From the NCBI RefSeq assembly GCF_900324465.2, contig NC_046610.1, positions 7,876,484-7,940,483 of the forward strand: a DNA stretch of 64,000 bases, given 5' to 3'. The stretch comes from Anabas testudineus (taxonomy: Eukaryota > Chordata > Actinopteri > Anabantiformes > Anabantidae). The position numbers and the translations under genes are program-made. The first letter of the stretch is position 1. Each line of letters starts with the position of its first letter. Positions 12,439 through 29,129 of this stretch are shown here, one piece after another. Below the pieces are notes generated by a model, which did no database searches, was not told where the DNA came from, and was given only the letters and a program-made list of their open reading frames with translations.

Positions 12439-15400
12439 CTGGAAGACCATCAGAGGCATGCCACCAGGGGGCATGCTAAATGAACAAAGCTGCTTGCTAA
12501 ACTCAGCTCATTTCCAACTCTAAATCTGAATAATACTGAAAACAAACAGGCACACTAAGCAAGCTGCTTTAAAATGTAGAGGAGTTTCACATCTCTGTGT
12601 AGCTAAGAGGATGAATATCTGATCATTAAAACCTCAGGTTGTGTCAAAAAGACTGTCTGCAGCTGTGTCCCAGTTAAAAGATGCACTTCTAGACTGAAAA
12701 TAGCAATAACCCAACAAGGTCTGCCCCATTTTTATTCACTGCAGACAAATACTGCCTCATTTTTCCTGAGAAATGTGTTCTTTGCAGCCCACAGTACATG
12801 AAAATCTAAAATACAGTATCACTTCTAACCAGTAAGCTGCATATTTTATCAATCACACATTTTTTCTAACTTATGCAGATAAACTATATTAGATTAAAAT
12901 CTGATTTGACTGTAACATTAATAATGTTTAATGAAACCTGCCCATTTTAACGGTGGTATTCACTTTATTGGCTGATAGGGATTTGATCTGGTCTGCAGGT
13001 CCTTTGATGTTCACTCTTTCTTGTTTTTCAAATGATTCAGCCTCTTAACTGTGATGCAGTTTGTTAATGTGAGTCTTCCTACCTGCTCTGCACCTTCTGG
13101 TGGGAAGTTCAGCCACCTGGTACCATCGCTGCTCCTCAAAGTCGTAACATTCAACACTGCGGATGGCCTTGGGGGCCTGTCCTCCAACCACTACCATCAC
13201 CTAAACAGAAACAGCAGTGTCTTTACATGAGGAACTGTAGATCAGTTGCCATCATACCTCATGTTGAGGTAGATACTATGTCTGTACCTTAGGACAGCAG
13301 GCTGGAGTCCTCATACGTGTACGTGCAGTCTTCATTAGAGCTCTCTGGTCGGCTGGCAGCAGGTGGTACTTCATGGCCTCAATCAGGTAGTCTTTACACG
13401 CACTGCTGTTCTTAATGAGACACTCCTCCTCTACCCGCTGTCACAACCACACAGGGAGAGAGGAAAACAAACATCTCAAAATGTCACGTAAAGACTGTCA
13501 ATGGTAGAGATTAAATGCAAAAGTATGTTTGTAACATTCAGTGGCTTAATACATAAAAGTTTGTTAATTTATGCTGTTGTTTGCTTCATTCTGTCAAAGC
13601 AAAAATAAAACCGTGACACTTAAAGTCATCTGTATCTCAAAGTACTCTGTTGCACGATCCTGGGACACAGACGCTTGTAATCATAAACACAAAAACCACA
13701 GAACTGAGACAGGTTTGGTCAGGGTTTGGCTCGGCCACAATCCACTGAGAGTTCAACTGGACCCAACAGGCTCAAAAGACACCACATACAGCATGCAGGA
13801 GATTTGTTTTCTGCATCGCAAACAACACAATGAACGTTTTTAATAGCACAGGAGCGTCCACATTCATAACATAGCATCCTATTGTGCTATTCATAGATTT
13901 TTTTTTTTTTTTTTTTTTTAAACATGAAGCCAAGTGCAGCCAAAAAAAATCTGTTTTGTTCTGCAGTGAAAGAAAATCAGCCAAGGACACACATATAAAA
14001 CATCCTTGTCATAACAACGTGTTGTCTGTGTGAGAGGGAAACAACAGCAAAATTCAGCAAAAAAGTTCAACTTGCATTTATTGTGTGAGGATATAAAAAT
14101 ATAATATATAAAAAAGACAATAAGAACATACACAACATCAAATATTTAAGTTCTGCTTCTAACACTGCCTGCCGACATGGTAATGACTTTGTAGAACTCT
14201 CCACATCATCCTCTACTTTATTTTTATCCTATACAATGATATATCTCACATCATAATATATTGTACTATCTATGATGTATAGAAGAAGGAGCAGAAACAA
14301 AAAAGAAAAAATGCAATCTTTTCTATATTAGATTCATATTCAAACTCTGACAATGTGTTCACTGTCAGAATGGTCAGATCAGACTTTTAGAGGTTTTTTT
14401 AGCATCTCAAATCTGTGAGCTGATGCATATTGCACATCATCATCTCTCAGTATCTGCATCCCATAGTCTGGAATGGAACTGAGCAGTTTTTAGAAAATTT
14501 GGATTCAACTTTTGCACAAATGACATTGTTGTTGTACAGTGTTCACACTAGAGTAGGGTCACAGATATGACTGTGATTCATCAACAGAAAAATATCACAT
14601 CTGACCAAAAGAAATGTTACTGAATATTAAAGCCTGAGTGTCATGAGGACTGTATGATAAGCTGTCAAGAGCGAAAATAAAAACTGAAAACTTTAGGAAT
14701 TGGCGTGAAAAGCGGTATGATCTGATTTGTCAAAGCTGATAACAACAGTATAACTGCAAAGTGGACATGTATGAAAACACAGTAATGGACCAAGAGTGAC
14801 ACTTTGTGACACACAGTGCAGTTCTTAAGAAGCAGCCATGCCTACACTGTGGTCAGCACACTCTGTAACAGTGATCTAATCACAGTGACAAGCCACTGAC
14901 AAGTGATTAACTCTCTAATCTCACAGAAAAGCTCATCTGAGTTAGTTTGAGAGCTCCAACAAAAACAAGCAGAGGCAGCCACTCCTACCTGCACCAGGTA
15001 CTCTCTGGAGAGAAGCGGCAGACGGACATGCTCCATCAGGTGAGCCAAATGCTCTTGGCGGACATCTTTATCGTGGTTGACCCAGGCTATCACTGCTTCA
15101 AAAACCTAAAACACGCAGACACTTTAAGCACAACACATTTAGATTTGGTCCACTTCATATTGAGCAGAATGACTGTGTACCTTCTCCTCTGTGGGGATGG
15201 TGAGCTTGTCACTGGAGATCAGGCTGGACACTTGCTCCATGCCTAAATTGAGGAACTCTTCACTCCCAACTACCTCAGTGAAGTGTTGCTCTGTCAACAA
15301 AACATAAAATGAGCAAATTACCCATTGATGCAGACGAACACAGTTTGGTTTTTTTTCCCCTTCTCTCATTTCCACATTTTCATTAATTAGGCCCGTTCTC

Positions 15401-18003
15401 ATTCTGTCTCGCTCACTGTACCACAACCTCCAGGACGCACACAGGCCCACTTCAGTGGAGCAATTAAAAAACAGTTACTGTATCGCACACGTGCCCGTAT
15501 ACGAAAATAGCTTTGCACAGTCTGCACACACTAACCTGCGTAGCTGTTGGCCTGTGCGAGGAGCTGAGAGCAGGCATGGAGGTCAGCGAAGGCTCGTATT
15601 CCCAGACAGTTGGACGGATGAAGCTGAGAGCTCAGGAACTCACAACAAGCCTTTTTCACCTCATTCAGCTGCAGCAGGCCTGCTGCAGGCAGCAACACCT
15701 GTCAAGCACACACATAGCACAGAAGACATCCTGCATAAATCTGTTGTTTTCTTACTACATAGTGCAGATTAGTTCAATTCAAGGTAGAGATGCCCTTTTT
15801 TATGTCAAATTGCATTTTATTAATATGAATAAATAAAATGGCGCAGGACATCAAACAATGGTTTCCTCTATCTAGTTGTATCTGGGTCAGGTGACATGGA
15901 GAGAAAGGCAGTTTTATTTCATACTATGGAAAGAAAATGAGATGGTTTTAGCATCTGTTAGTTTCATTCTTCAGCCTGATACGTTACTTTTTGTCTGCAT
16001 GTATAACACACTGTATGTATATGGCCATAAAGTTTTGTGTATTCACCTGCACATTATCCTCTGTGACCTGTATCTCTGCTGTGTAGATGTAGTCGACCAG
16101 CAGGCCCAGAGTCCAACCATCCATCTCCTTGATCCTGACTCGCTTCGCCCTGCTCTCTGCCATCTCCCCTATTACACACAACATCAGCTATCCATTGACA
16201 CAAAAGTAATGATTGTGTAGTGTGCTATGGAACTGAAAACCAGACACTAAACGAAAAAAGTGCCCCATCAGATGTGAAGCAAGGATGGAAGATGGTCCTT
16301 ACCTGTAAACATAGCGTGGAAATAAGGGCTCCCAGCAGCCAGAACCACTCTGTGAGCTGCAATCTCTACATCCTCCGCCACTATGGTCACATCACACAAC
16401 AGACTCTGACTGCATGAGCGGACAGAGGGAGAAAATATGATGTACTGTGAAAGTTTAAATGGATGTATGCAAAGGATTTGGGGACAACAGAACACAGGGA
16501 GTTTTTACCTGCGCAGCTCGTTCATGACTTTGAACGCCTTCCTCATGTGCCGAGGGTTGAGAGTGACGGGACCTTGCCTCTCGACTCCATCTTCTTTGTC
16601 CAGAGTGTGTGGACAAAGTCTAGTGCATCTGAGGAGGACAGAACAGACACGTAAATGACAATAAATAAAGTCTTTAAGCACATTGAGACAGCCGATTACC
16701 AAGTGCTGATATGGAAGTCTTGCTTACTTTATACATACAAAAAGTCAGTAGTTATGAACAATGAGATGTCAGCATCCACACAGATTACATGTTTAATTTG
16801 TGATACATTTTTCTAGTTTATTTGTAATCAGTCATCATCTGGTTAAGTTTCATCAGCGAGAGCTGGTTACGCTCCGAGTGAGGAGGAACTATAACTGTGT
16901 GTGAATTAGTTGAAAACGGTCAGACCTTAGATTAGTTTAGACTCAATGCATATAGTTCATAAACATCTCACTGTGTGTAAATAATTCCTCCTTTTGTTAA
17001 AACTGTCAGAAAGGTGAGACTTCTACTATATGTTTATTACTGAGGTCATAATGAGCAACATAAACCTTCATAAAGTGTAAATCATCGTCATCACAGCCAC
17101 AAACACAATATGACTAAATTAATAACACACAAACATTTTTTCAGCTGTGAGCTGATGAAACTCCAAACCAGCAGGCCTTGATCTCTATTTTTGTGAGTCA
17201 GCACACGCCTCTCGTGAATAGTTAACTTTAACTGGAACTTCAAATCCCATTCACTGACTGGCCTCCAGGTTCACTAACTCCACACCCCAGTTAGGTTTTT
17301 ATGTTATATTTTATTGCATTAACCTGGGTTTCACATTGTCGCAGTTTGAATTATGTCTTTAATATAAAAAGAAACTAAACTATTTGTATGATATTGGCTA
17401 AAATATATTATTTTTGTTCATAATGGCTACTTAGAAGATGAAAATACAATTACAATGCAGATATATATGCTATATAAATGCACACATTTATTTTTTCTTG
17501 AATGCAAAATCTTGATCCATTTCTACAGCTACAAAAACACAGAAAAACCTGTAAATGAACTCAGTCAGTTCCCACCACTGTTCAGCACTAAGTGGTGGTC
17601 TCTCTCCTTCTAGATGAAACATCCAACACTTCATATAATTATGCTGCTCATGGAAAAATCACGTGGCGCTTGTTTTCTGTCACAAACACACCCACACACA
17701 CATGGCCCGTATAGCAGTGAACACACATCCTTTCTGTCTGTGCCACAAACAAAACACCTCCGTTATCACAGCAAACACAAGCACAGACCCCCTCCGCCTG
17801 CTCCTGCACCGACAGGCTCGCTGTCAGTCCCCGGGTGTCGGTGCCCCCCTCCCCGGTCAGCGAGCAGCCACACCGGCTGGCCGCCGTCTCTGTCAATGCG
17901 GCACCATCAGTCAAGCAGCCACTGGGAAACGTCAACACACACACACACACACAGACTGAAAGAGAGAGGGAGCTTTCTGCACTTACAGCGGATGATTATC
18001 CAT
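9965..18003 (-). CDS. klhl2: Kelch-like protein 2 (Mayven), Cullin-3 adaptor
   Basis: KLHL2 is a substrate adaptor of Cullin-3 ubiquitin ligases; known partners are actin and WNK kinases. Fifteen coding exons were rebuilt: 17987-18003, 16509-16628, 16303-16409, 16047-16168, 15536-15698, 15181-15290, 14989-15105, 13288-13437, 13083-13200, 11866-12063, 11654-11755, 11113-11241, 10769-10909, 10552-10695 and 9965-9993. All phases close, giving 588 residues (human about 593). The BTB domain (about 46-145) contains [20 protein letters not shown] and [14 protein letters not shown] (about 150-260) contains LISSDKLT and MEHVRLPLL. Six Kelch repeats (about 303-588) carry GG pairs such as [16 protein letters not shown] and [14 protein letters not shown]. 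The last exon spells GVTVIDKPL, the end of KLHL2 and not of its paralogue KLHL3. Position next to msmo1 and cpe agrees. The start exon codes only MDNHP plus two bases. Confidence 0.95.
12373..12439. repeat. (TG)n microsatellite in klhl2 intron
   Basis: About 30 TG units end in a GCGCGCGC run, lying in the intron between the exons at 13083 and 12063. Alternating purine-pyrimidine sequence of this kind can adopt Z-DNA. No function is implied. Confidence 0.95.
13898..13919. repeat. Poly-T run
   Basis: A T homopolymer of about 21 bases in a klhl2 intron. It could be the A-tail of a minus-strand retroposon, but no body can be recognised next to it. Confidence 0.8.
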
Positions 18004-18560
18004 GATTACGGTGTTTTTCAGAAGCTGAAAACTTGGCCCGGCAGCATGCACCATTCCATATCCACCGTGCCGTCTTTAGTGCGTCTAAATCCAAGCGTGA
18101 ATCACAGCGATCATCTGTCCAGAGGCGGTGACAGGGGCTGACGGCAGCCCCGTTAAAGCAGCCTGCTTCATGTAAATACACAGCCCGACTGCGGTGACAC
18201 TCTGTGCAAACACGCCGCGGTGACACCCGGCTGTTGTGCCCAGCAGACGGCGGCTTCTGTCGGGCCCCTCTCCAAAGAAAAGCGCGCAGCGCAGGAGCCA
18301 GACGCAGCGTCCGGTGGGGTTTAGTCAGATTTGATTTCTCCCTTCTTTCCTCCTGGGTGTAAATGGGTGCGAGAGGCGGTCTGACAAGAATACCTGTTAT
18401 TTTCCAATCGCTGATTAAAACGCACAAACAACGACATGTCGGCAAAGACGGTCCTCTGAGCAGCCAAGGCGTCCCACAACAAGGCACTGTCTCCCCCTAT
18501 CTGTGGAAGACTGGCTGCGGAGGACTTCCAGGCTGCAGGGGGGCATGAAAACAAGTTTTT
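18004..18560 (-). promoter_or_regulatory. klhl2: klhl2 5' UTR and GC-rich promoter region
   Basis: Base composition rises sharply in GC and CpG across about 17.8-18.55 kb compared with the AT-rich flanks, as at a CpG-island promoter. The region sits just upstream of the klhl2 start codon, which has a fair Kozak context (A at -3, G at +4). Open frames here on both strands look like by-products of high GC. No TATA box is evident. Confidence 0.5.
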
Positions 18561-18985
18561 TAAAAGATAAATATCTGCTGATACTCTCCTATTAGATCTT
18601 GTATAGTTTTAAAAACTACATGTCTACATCCTACCTGTCCTATTATGCCACTTTATCACTTTCTTGACTTCAAGTAAATATTGAAGTTCATTAAAACCAA
18701 CTTGCATTCAGATTACATCGTCCACGTTGCATTTGTCTGTCTAAAATGTTTTAATCTTTATTTTTATTCTTATGCGAGACATATGGAAACTAACATAGGA
18801 AAACATTTGGATTCAGCTGTTTTTAGTTGTATAACAATTATTTTATTTGTAAATTAGGATATAATGTGGATTGTTTCCATCTAAATAGTGTCTAATGGGG
18901 ATCCAAATAAACAAATCATTGTATTTATCCAAGGTTTACCTGGTAACTTATTCATAAGGTTAACATAATAATGCTGATGTGGCCT
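18561..18985. other. Spacer, no gene seen
   Basis: AT-rich sequence between the klhl2 promoter and a LINE-like remnant. It has no supported frame or repeat. Confidence 0.5.
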
Positions 18986-18989
18986 GAAA

Positions 18990-19390
18990 GGATTAAAAGA
19001 AGGCTGGCTCAGATCTGGGCGTGGATCCGGAGCCTCTACATGTTGTGGTTGTGGGGGATGCTGCCTATACTACTCTCAATCCTGAGCAATCCCTCCCATC
19101 CACCACACATTGAGCTGACTGGACAGCCAGAGACTGAACAGTGGTAGAGGGAGAAGCAGAATCATTATTTATTTATGTTATTACCCTCCATTGCACTACG
19201 TTCCACCCTGGACTATTATTGACCTATTTCATCAACCTTTAGATTGTCTTTGTTCTTATTGAGATATTTTGTATTGTTATTTGTTAATTATGTGGGATTT
19301 TGTATTTGTTCCTCTTATCTGGTTGTGGTTCTTTTAAGTTTCTTTGAATCTTCAATCCTTCAGTATCATTAAATGGAAAAAAAAAAAAAG
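18990..19390 (+). mobile_element. Probable 3' remnant of a LINE-type retroposon
   Basis: A moderately GC-rich block (CTCAATCCTGAGCAATCC and following) passes into an AT-rich tail and stops at AAATGG followed by a 12-base A run. This looks like the C-terminal coding end, 3' UTR and A-tail of a 5'-truncated non-LTR element in plus orientation. No long reading frame remains. The family is not determined, and the call rests on general resemblance to teleost L2/Rex-type ends. Confidence 0.35.
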
Positions 19391-20461
19391 GATTTTTGAT
19401 GTAATACTCCACAGTTATGACGAACACAAATGAAATGAGGCATTTCTACCATAAGTATTAAAGGCTTACCATTATTAATTTGAATGAACGCATATTTTCA
19501 TCACTTTTTTCTTTTTCTGGCAGAAATATGTCACCATAAAGCACATATCTGTTTTTTTTTTCTTTTTGTAGAAAGAGCTGTCCCCAGAGCCCATCTGTGA
19601 AGATTTCTGTCTAGCTGTGGATGGGAGGTAGCTGTGAATCTGGGTAGAACAAGTGCGTTATGGTGTGAAGACACTGAATGCATTAGACACCAGGCTGTCA
19701 GGAGGCTCACTCACTGCTTCAGTCATTTCTCCATTATGATTTGATACAAGTGACACTGAAATGAAAGCTGTAGGCAGGTAATCTTTGTAATTGTACAATA
19801 ATTCACCTCCATGTCATGTAAATAAAGTAGATTTTCTTAAAATGATCCATCACATATTAATATACTAATTGCATAAGTAGTGCAATTATTTCAGAAATTC
19901 CCTCACAAGATGTTTTGATGATCAAAGTGATATTCTGGTGATTTAGTTTGCACTTCTAATTGTGGGGCTCGACATCGAAAGGTCAAAACTGAAGCAGCAG
20001 AAGCAAAGACATTCTGACTTTTAGCAAGAAATACAAGTCAAGCTGCAAAAAAAAAGCTAATGTATCTCAACAGTTTGCATCTTTTTCCTGGGGAAGGCAC
20101 CTTTCTGACCATACCAGCAAGATTTAACTTAATGCAAGTTTACTACTGGTACAACTATACTATTTCCACAGCCCGTGTTGTACTTGTCATGACTGGTAAA
20201 CTTCTCACCATGTGTAAAATTAGTGAAGTGCCCATTTAAAGCTGTTCAAAAGGCGCATGTGTCCAATCACTAAAAAGTCAAAATGTAAAAAAGATTTCAG
20301 TTCAAATTCAAAATAACCAAAAAAAATGCATTTTATAATAGAATAGAAATATTTACAGTACACAGCTCAAAGTACAGAAGTTGACATAAAACAACGTCAA
20401 ATTCCAGTTTCCTCATGTCACATGATGTCCATGGTGCATAATTCACTTGTGTGTTTGCGTG
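19391..20461 (-). other. Probable med28 3' UTR and downstream spacer
   Basis: This sequence lies downstream of the med28 stop. I did not find a canonical minus-strand AATAAA close to the stop, so the transcript end cannot be placed. There are no supported coding regions. Confidence 0.35.
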
Positions 20462-21183
20462 TTAGTTTGGTTTTAAAGGGGCAGGGGGTAAACTAGCAGA
20501 GGCCTGTTCCAGGAAGGCCAGTGGCCCAGGAGGGGGAAAGTCTGAGGGTTTTCGATGCTGGCTGCTCACATCCTCAAGCACTTGTTGCCAGTGGTGAAGT
20601 TTGGTCAAATGCTTCTGAACCAGCATTTCTTTCCTCTGTAGCTCATTACGTAACTCTGACACATCCTGGAGTGAGAAACAAAATGTACTTGAGAAGAGAA
20701 AAGGCACATCAACAAATGGAGAGACACAAATAAGACATAAACGTGGACAGAATGTCACAAATCCAGGTCTAACAAATAAACATCAATGAATTATACCTGT
20801 GACACAGGTAGTGGTTGCCAATAAGGAGTTTGCTGGGTAAAAAATTAGTAGAATAAAAAGGCAAGTCTGTCTAATAATTCACCTCTTTCACCACCTGCTC
20901 TGGTTTCTGCACAGATAACTGAAGCCTTTTCTGCAAGAAGAAGCACTCTGTCTGTCGAGCAACATCCAGAAACTTTTGTATGCACTGGTCAACTCCTGCA
21001 ATGCAACACACATGTAAATAAATATATATACTACAATCTGACACAAACTTAAACCAAGAAACAAATATATACAAAAGAGGGATGGACATCACTCACCAGT
21101 TCGAATCTCTTCTTGGTCTGTTCCATTTACATAGTCTTGACTTACCAGGGATGCAAAACATGCCTGTAGAATGTAGAGATTTT

Positions 21184-21237
<54 letters not shown>

Positions 21238-22483
21238 TGCATTTTTAGCTTTCTAGCCTTCTAGCTGCTCACTTAAGAAACATGGGCAACAATAAGTGAA
21301 TTTCTGAGGACAGGCCAAATGTTGTTTAGCCACAACAATCTTGTTTCCCCCATGAATAATACCAGTTTCACTAACAAAGTGCTATCAAAACCATTTCTCC
21401 AAGAGCAAGAAACCACACGTGCCAAAAACGTTCCCTAAGTGACTTCTCATGCTAAACAGTCTGGACTATGATAAAATGGTCTGTGCAAAAGGGCAGATGA
21501 ATTTAACATGAGCTCTGGTTTAAGCTATCACATTACGCCAAGATGAGTTACCAAATAACTTGGGGGACAAAGAATGATACACTGTATGGCCAAAGGTACC
21601 TGGATCACAAATACTTCATTTTAAAACTACTGACTACCATTAATATGCTGCTATAACAGAGTTAATTATTCTGGGATGAATTTGTTCCCTCTGGTCTAAG
21701 TTATCAGATACTAAAAACACTGATCATGATTCTGCTAATGTGCCCATTTTCCTTGGCTCTGCATTAAAGTCAAACTACCAGTCTTCACATATGTTTTCAT
21801 CCATTTGTTAATGTCAGGTCTGCATGCAGAGCAATCAATTGCATCTACACTGCTGTTTATTTACATACGTAATCCATAAAATTGCGGCCACTGCAACCCC
21901 GGAGTATTGTTGAGCTATACCCAGAGCTCAGAACGGTTTAATTTGTGATCAATGTCAGCTGACAGTTAAGGATATACTCTATATATCTGAGTCAGGGTGT
22001 TTAGTTTTTAGGAGCTGGATGGGGGAGCTCAGATACACTGTTATGCTATTACAGAGCTTCCGCCACTGAAAACACCAGCTGGCTAGTGCTAACTAGCGAT
22101 AGCTAAAAATGCGGTTAGTTAGGAAACCACAGTTGAGCGTAAAGTTAGTTTAGTCATTAAAGACTCAAAGTCCGAATAGATTATTTTTAGAGGGGAAGCT
22201 ACAGTAATAGTGACAATAAATAAACAACTACTTAGCTAAACGCCACAGCTTACTAGCTTTAGCTGCATTAGCTACCAACAGTTAGCACACAGAGCAACCG
22301 GACGATAACACATTAGTCCCCTACTTCAAAGGAAGCTTCCAGTTCATCCACCAGCGTGTTATTTCCCTGTGCTCTGGTAGTAGTAGCGGAGAAACCCGAC
22401 TGGCCCGGTCCACCAGGACCCCCAACGGGATGCGAAGCAGACGTCTGCTGGCCGGGAAACATGCCGCTCATAGACGACGCCAT
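20462..22483 (-). CDS. med28: Mediator of RNA polymerase II transcription subunit 28
   Basis: MED28 is a head-module-associated Mediator subunit that also binds merlin and actin-linked proteins. Four exons (22325-22483, 21097-21163, 20883-20995, 20462-20665) join in phase to give 180 residues (human 178). The N-terminus is low-complexity and rich in Gly, Pro, Ser and Gln ([20 protein letters not shown]). It is followed by the conserved core [58 protein letters not shown], then a coiled-coil-forming stretch ([20 protein letters not shown]) and the closing [17 protein letters not shown]. All splice sites are GT-AG. The gene is followed on the same strand by lap3 upstream at 27 kb, the pairing also seen in human. 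Confidence 0.97.
21186..21235. repeat. (TA)n microsatellite in med28 intron 1
   Basis: A TA dinucleotide run of about 50 bases that starts some 20 bases upstream of the exon 2 acceptor in transcript direction. It therefore sits in the branch-point region of the intron. Confidence 0.95.
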
Positions 22484-22490
22484 CTTGATC
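22475..22490 (-). promoter_or_regulatory. med28: TISU/YY1-like start-codon element of med28
   Basis: The start codon sits in CAAGATGGCGTC, 11 of 12 bases matching the TISU consensus SAASATGGCGGC. TISU elements combine a YY1-type promoter site with initiation on very short 5' UTRs and are common in housekeeping genes. That it acts so here is inference. The start would need a leader of only a few dozen bases. Confidence 0.45.
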
Positions 22491-22849
22491 TGAGTGTTGC
22501 AGGCGGCTGGTCTCTCCGCGCATGCGCTGAAAACACTACCTGTTTACAGACTCACCTGTCACCTGTTGTTGGTCTGAAGCTGTTTTTAGAAGCTGATCTA
22601 TTAATAATTATTAACAACAAATACACACACCATTCATTATGTCCCTGGTTTATCTAATATGATTGCTGATATAACCTACTTCTTATTCGAAAATCTTATT
22701 CGTTATTATCAATTCGTGCTGCAAAACCTGATATCAGGCTCTCGCTTGTACCTTAAATTACTGAACATATATACAAAAGTTATGTTTGAGAAAGTCTAAG
22801 AATACAGCAAATAGTAACATTTGCTTTGTCAACAGCTTTTGTACGTCCA

Positions 22850-23090
22850 ACAAAACCTCACATTTACATTTAGTTATTGGGTCGCTTTTATCCAAAGCGA
22901 CTTACAAGTTAGATACAAGGTACAAGGCAAAGACAGGATAAGCGTAAGGAAGTCTTGCCTAAGGAACCAATGGACTATCCAGCAGCCTGGATAGTTTTTG
23001 TAAATGTGTAACAACAGTCTGGAATTAAATAAATGTATTTCCCAACCAGACTCCCTAGCCAGATCATCATGCAACATCAGAGATATGACC
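22850..23090 (+). repeat. Dispersed teleost repeat with TTTATCCAAAGCGACTTACAA signature
   Basis: The sequence ACATTTAGTTATTGGGTCGCTTTTATCCAAAGCGACTTACAA is, in pieces, the signature of a very common short teleost interspersed repeat. The body after the signature has diverged, and its right end is uncertain. I do not assign it to a named family. A second, weaker copy lies at 26230-26304. Confidence 0.6.
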
Positions 23091-23170
23091 TCAATTAAAC
23101 AATTACAGTGTTTATTTATGTAACATTCTAATGATATGAACTACTATGTAGCCACATAAGAGATTCACAT

Positions 23171-23412
23171 TTTATTTAGGTGAAATAATGTGGGAAGGAA
23201 AATATTTTTTATACTGGAGGTCTAAAAAACTTATATATTTACTGTGTGTAAACATTTAATTAATTCAGGTTGGGCCACAACATTTCTCTGTTTTATATTT
23301 CTATCATCAGTTCTGAAGGAAAGGCTTCAATCCTTGATGTTTGGCTCAGCCTCTGTATTTGTGGAAAAATCACATTTAAATCTTGCCAGACGGGCTTGGA
23401 GAGTCTTGTGCA
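23171..23412 (-). terminator. lap3: lap3 3' UTR with polyadenylation signal
   Basis: A minus-strand AATAAA at 23171-23176 lies about 240 bases below the lap3 stop codon and predicts a short 3' UTR. A second candidate lies near 23113. Confidence 0.5.
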
Positions 23413-27367
<3,955 letters not shown>

Positions 27368-29129
27368 CTGCTGTACATAAATAAACCTGAACCTAATTAC
27401 TGAGTCTGAAATGTAAAGGTCGCATACATGTGTAAAAGTCAGTCTGTCGAACTGACAGCGTCGCGGTTCTTTATACGTCACCAACAAGCGACAAGCGGAC
27501 GTGAGTCGCCACCTGGCGGCAGCAGTTGGAAATGACATGAGGCTTCGCCTGCACCTTTATTAGGCACAGTTCATTAAAGTTAAAATATAAATATATTGTT
27601 ATAAATGTGTAACAAAGATGCTGATTCAACCTTATGGTCATTTCAGAGGCTCAGTATAATATGCTCAGTAAATATGAGCAACACCTCTCAGTGTACAAGA
27701 CACTACAATTCAAAATGACCCCAAACTAGTTCTACAACGGTGCTGCTCACTATTATTATCTACATGAATTCAGGATTTATCAGAGAACAGGAAGATTGTT
27801 AAACTGAAATAATGACAGGAAAAGTGGCTTTGAAACTCATTTAAGGTGTACTGTGATGGGAATTTTATTATCAAATCAAACTGAGTGAAAATGAAAAGAC
27901 AATAGTTTCATTTCTAAAACTCCCCACAAACTAAACTCCATGATTAGTTGCATCCTTTCTAGCAGGAATCAAAGATAATTATAGTAAAAAATGACTTCTC
28001 CTCTATAACATTAAGATATATGGCATTACTCTGCAAACAATAAAGTAATTAAAACACAGATCCATTAAAAACATGTCATACATATAATCATGATGCAAAA
28101 TCACAGTGCATTTATAAAACTACAGACAGAATCAGCACAAGACTCTAGAGTTCAAAGGCCAAGTCCGGTGTGCAGAAGTCTTCCTTTCATACATCAAGGC
28201 TGAGTTCTATCAGGTCGCCCAGAGCTGCAAATAACAAAGAACAGTGTCTCCTGTGTTTGCTTGTGTGTTGTGACCTCATCCGTTGAACCACATTATGACT
28301 GCATGGCATCATTTTAGAAAACAACTGTGCTCCTTTGAAAAGTTCTGCTGTGTCTTGAACAGAAATAATCCTCACTGCCCTTTACAGAGGAAAGTTCATA
28401 TTCCACATCCTTTCAGGACGTGGTGGCACCTGTATCCTCTTTCAAGACTTTTTAATATGGCTGAAAATCACAATGTTGTTGGACTTTTATTACTTTATAT
28501 TTATTATACAGTATATTTAGTATACAGTAATAACCTTCTTAGTCAGTATTGTGAGTTACCACTACTTCTGTCTACTTTGTTCTGTCTTACTCTGTTTAAA
28601 CTACAACTCCTGCATGCAAATCTGCATACAGCTCTTCTGTTACTCAATCTAATTAAACAGCAACACAACAGCATAATTAAGGCTGAATTACAAAGGGGAC
28701 AAAGTGGGCGTCCCAGATTGCTGACTGGTTTGTACTAATATGCTTATATTACATAATTAGTTTATCTTCAGACCCAGTCTCCACATCAAAGGGTCCCTGT
28801 GTCAAAATAAGTTTTATAATAAGTTAAAATAATAGGTTTTATACTTGTGTTCTATATTTTAAAAATCAAGTGTAATGTCAAACTGGTGCCAGGAAGCTCA
28901 CTAACTACTAGAAACTAAACATATTGAACTGAAACGGAGAGAAATATGAGGCAGACAGTTCATTTTGGTGCCAGGATCCCTTGACAGTCAATCAAAGCAG
29001 CTTTGTGTGAGCAAACATTTTCCAGCCAACACTTTAAATAACAGCTGAACAAAACCTGAACATAGGCTCCAAAGCTGTCAGTGTGGTTTGCCACGACCTT
29101 CAACGATGTATAAGTGCTAACAGACTCCT
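27368..29129. other. lap3 promoter, spacer and probable clrn2 3' UTR
   Basis: The lap3 5' end is at the left edge, near a short GC-richer patch at about 27.45-27.53 kb. The remaining sequence is AT-rich. Plus-strand open frames at about 28.3-28.7 kb have composition like random sequence and no recognisable domains. The clrn2 transcript end could not be placed: several minus-strand AATAAA-like sites occur near 28.5 kb. Confidence 0.4.

Noticed and set aside
17614-18141. Plus-strand frame of 175 codons upstream of klhl2
   Set aside because: It lies in the GC-rich klhl2 first-exon region, antisense, and is low-complexity (His/Thr/Pro from CA repeats). It is explained by lack of stops in GC-rich DNA.
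18321-18554. Minus-strand frame considered as the klhl2 N-terminus
   Set aside because: It has no donor that restores the phase of exon 2. The 17-base start exon at 18003 does, with a consensus donor.
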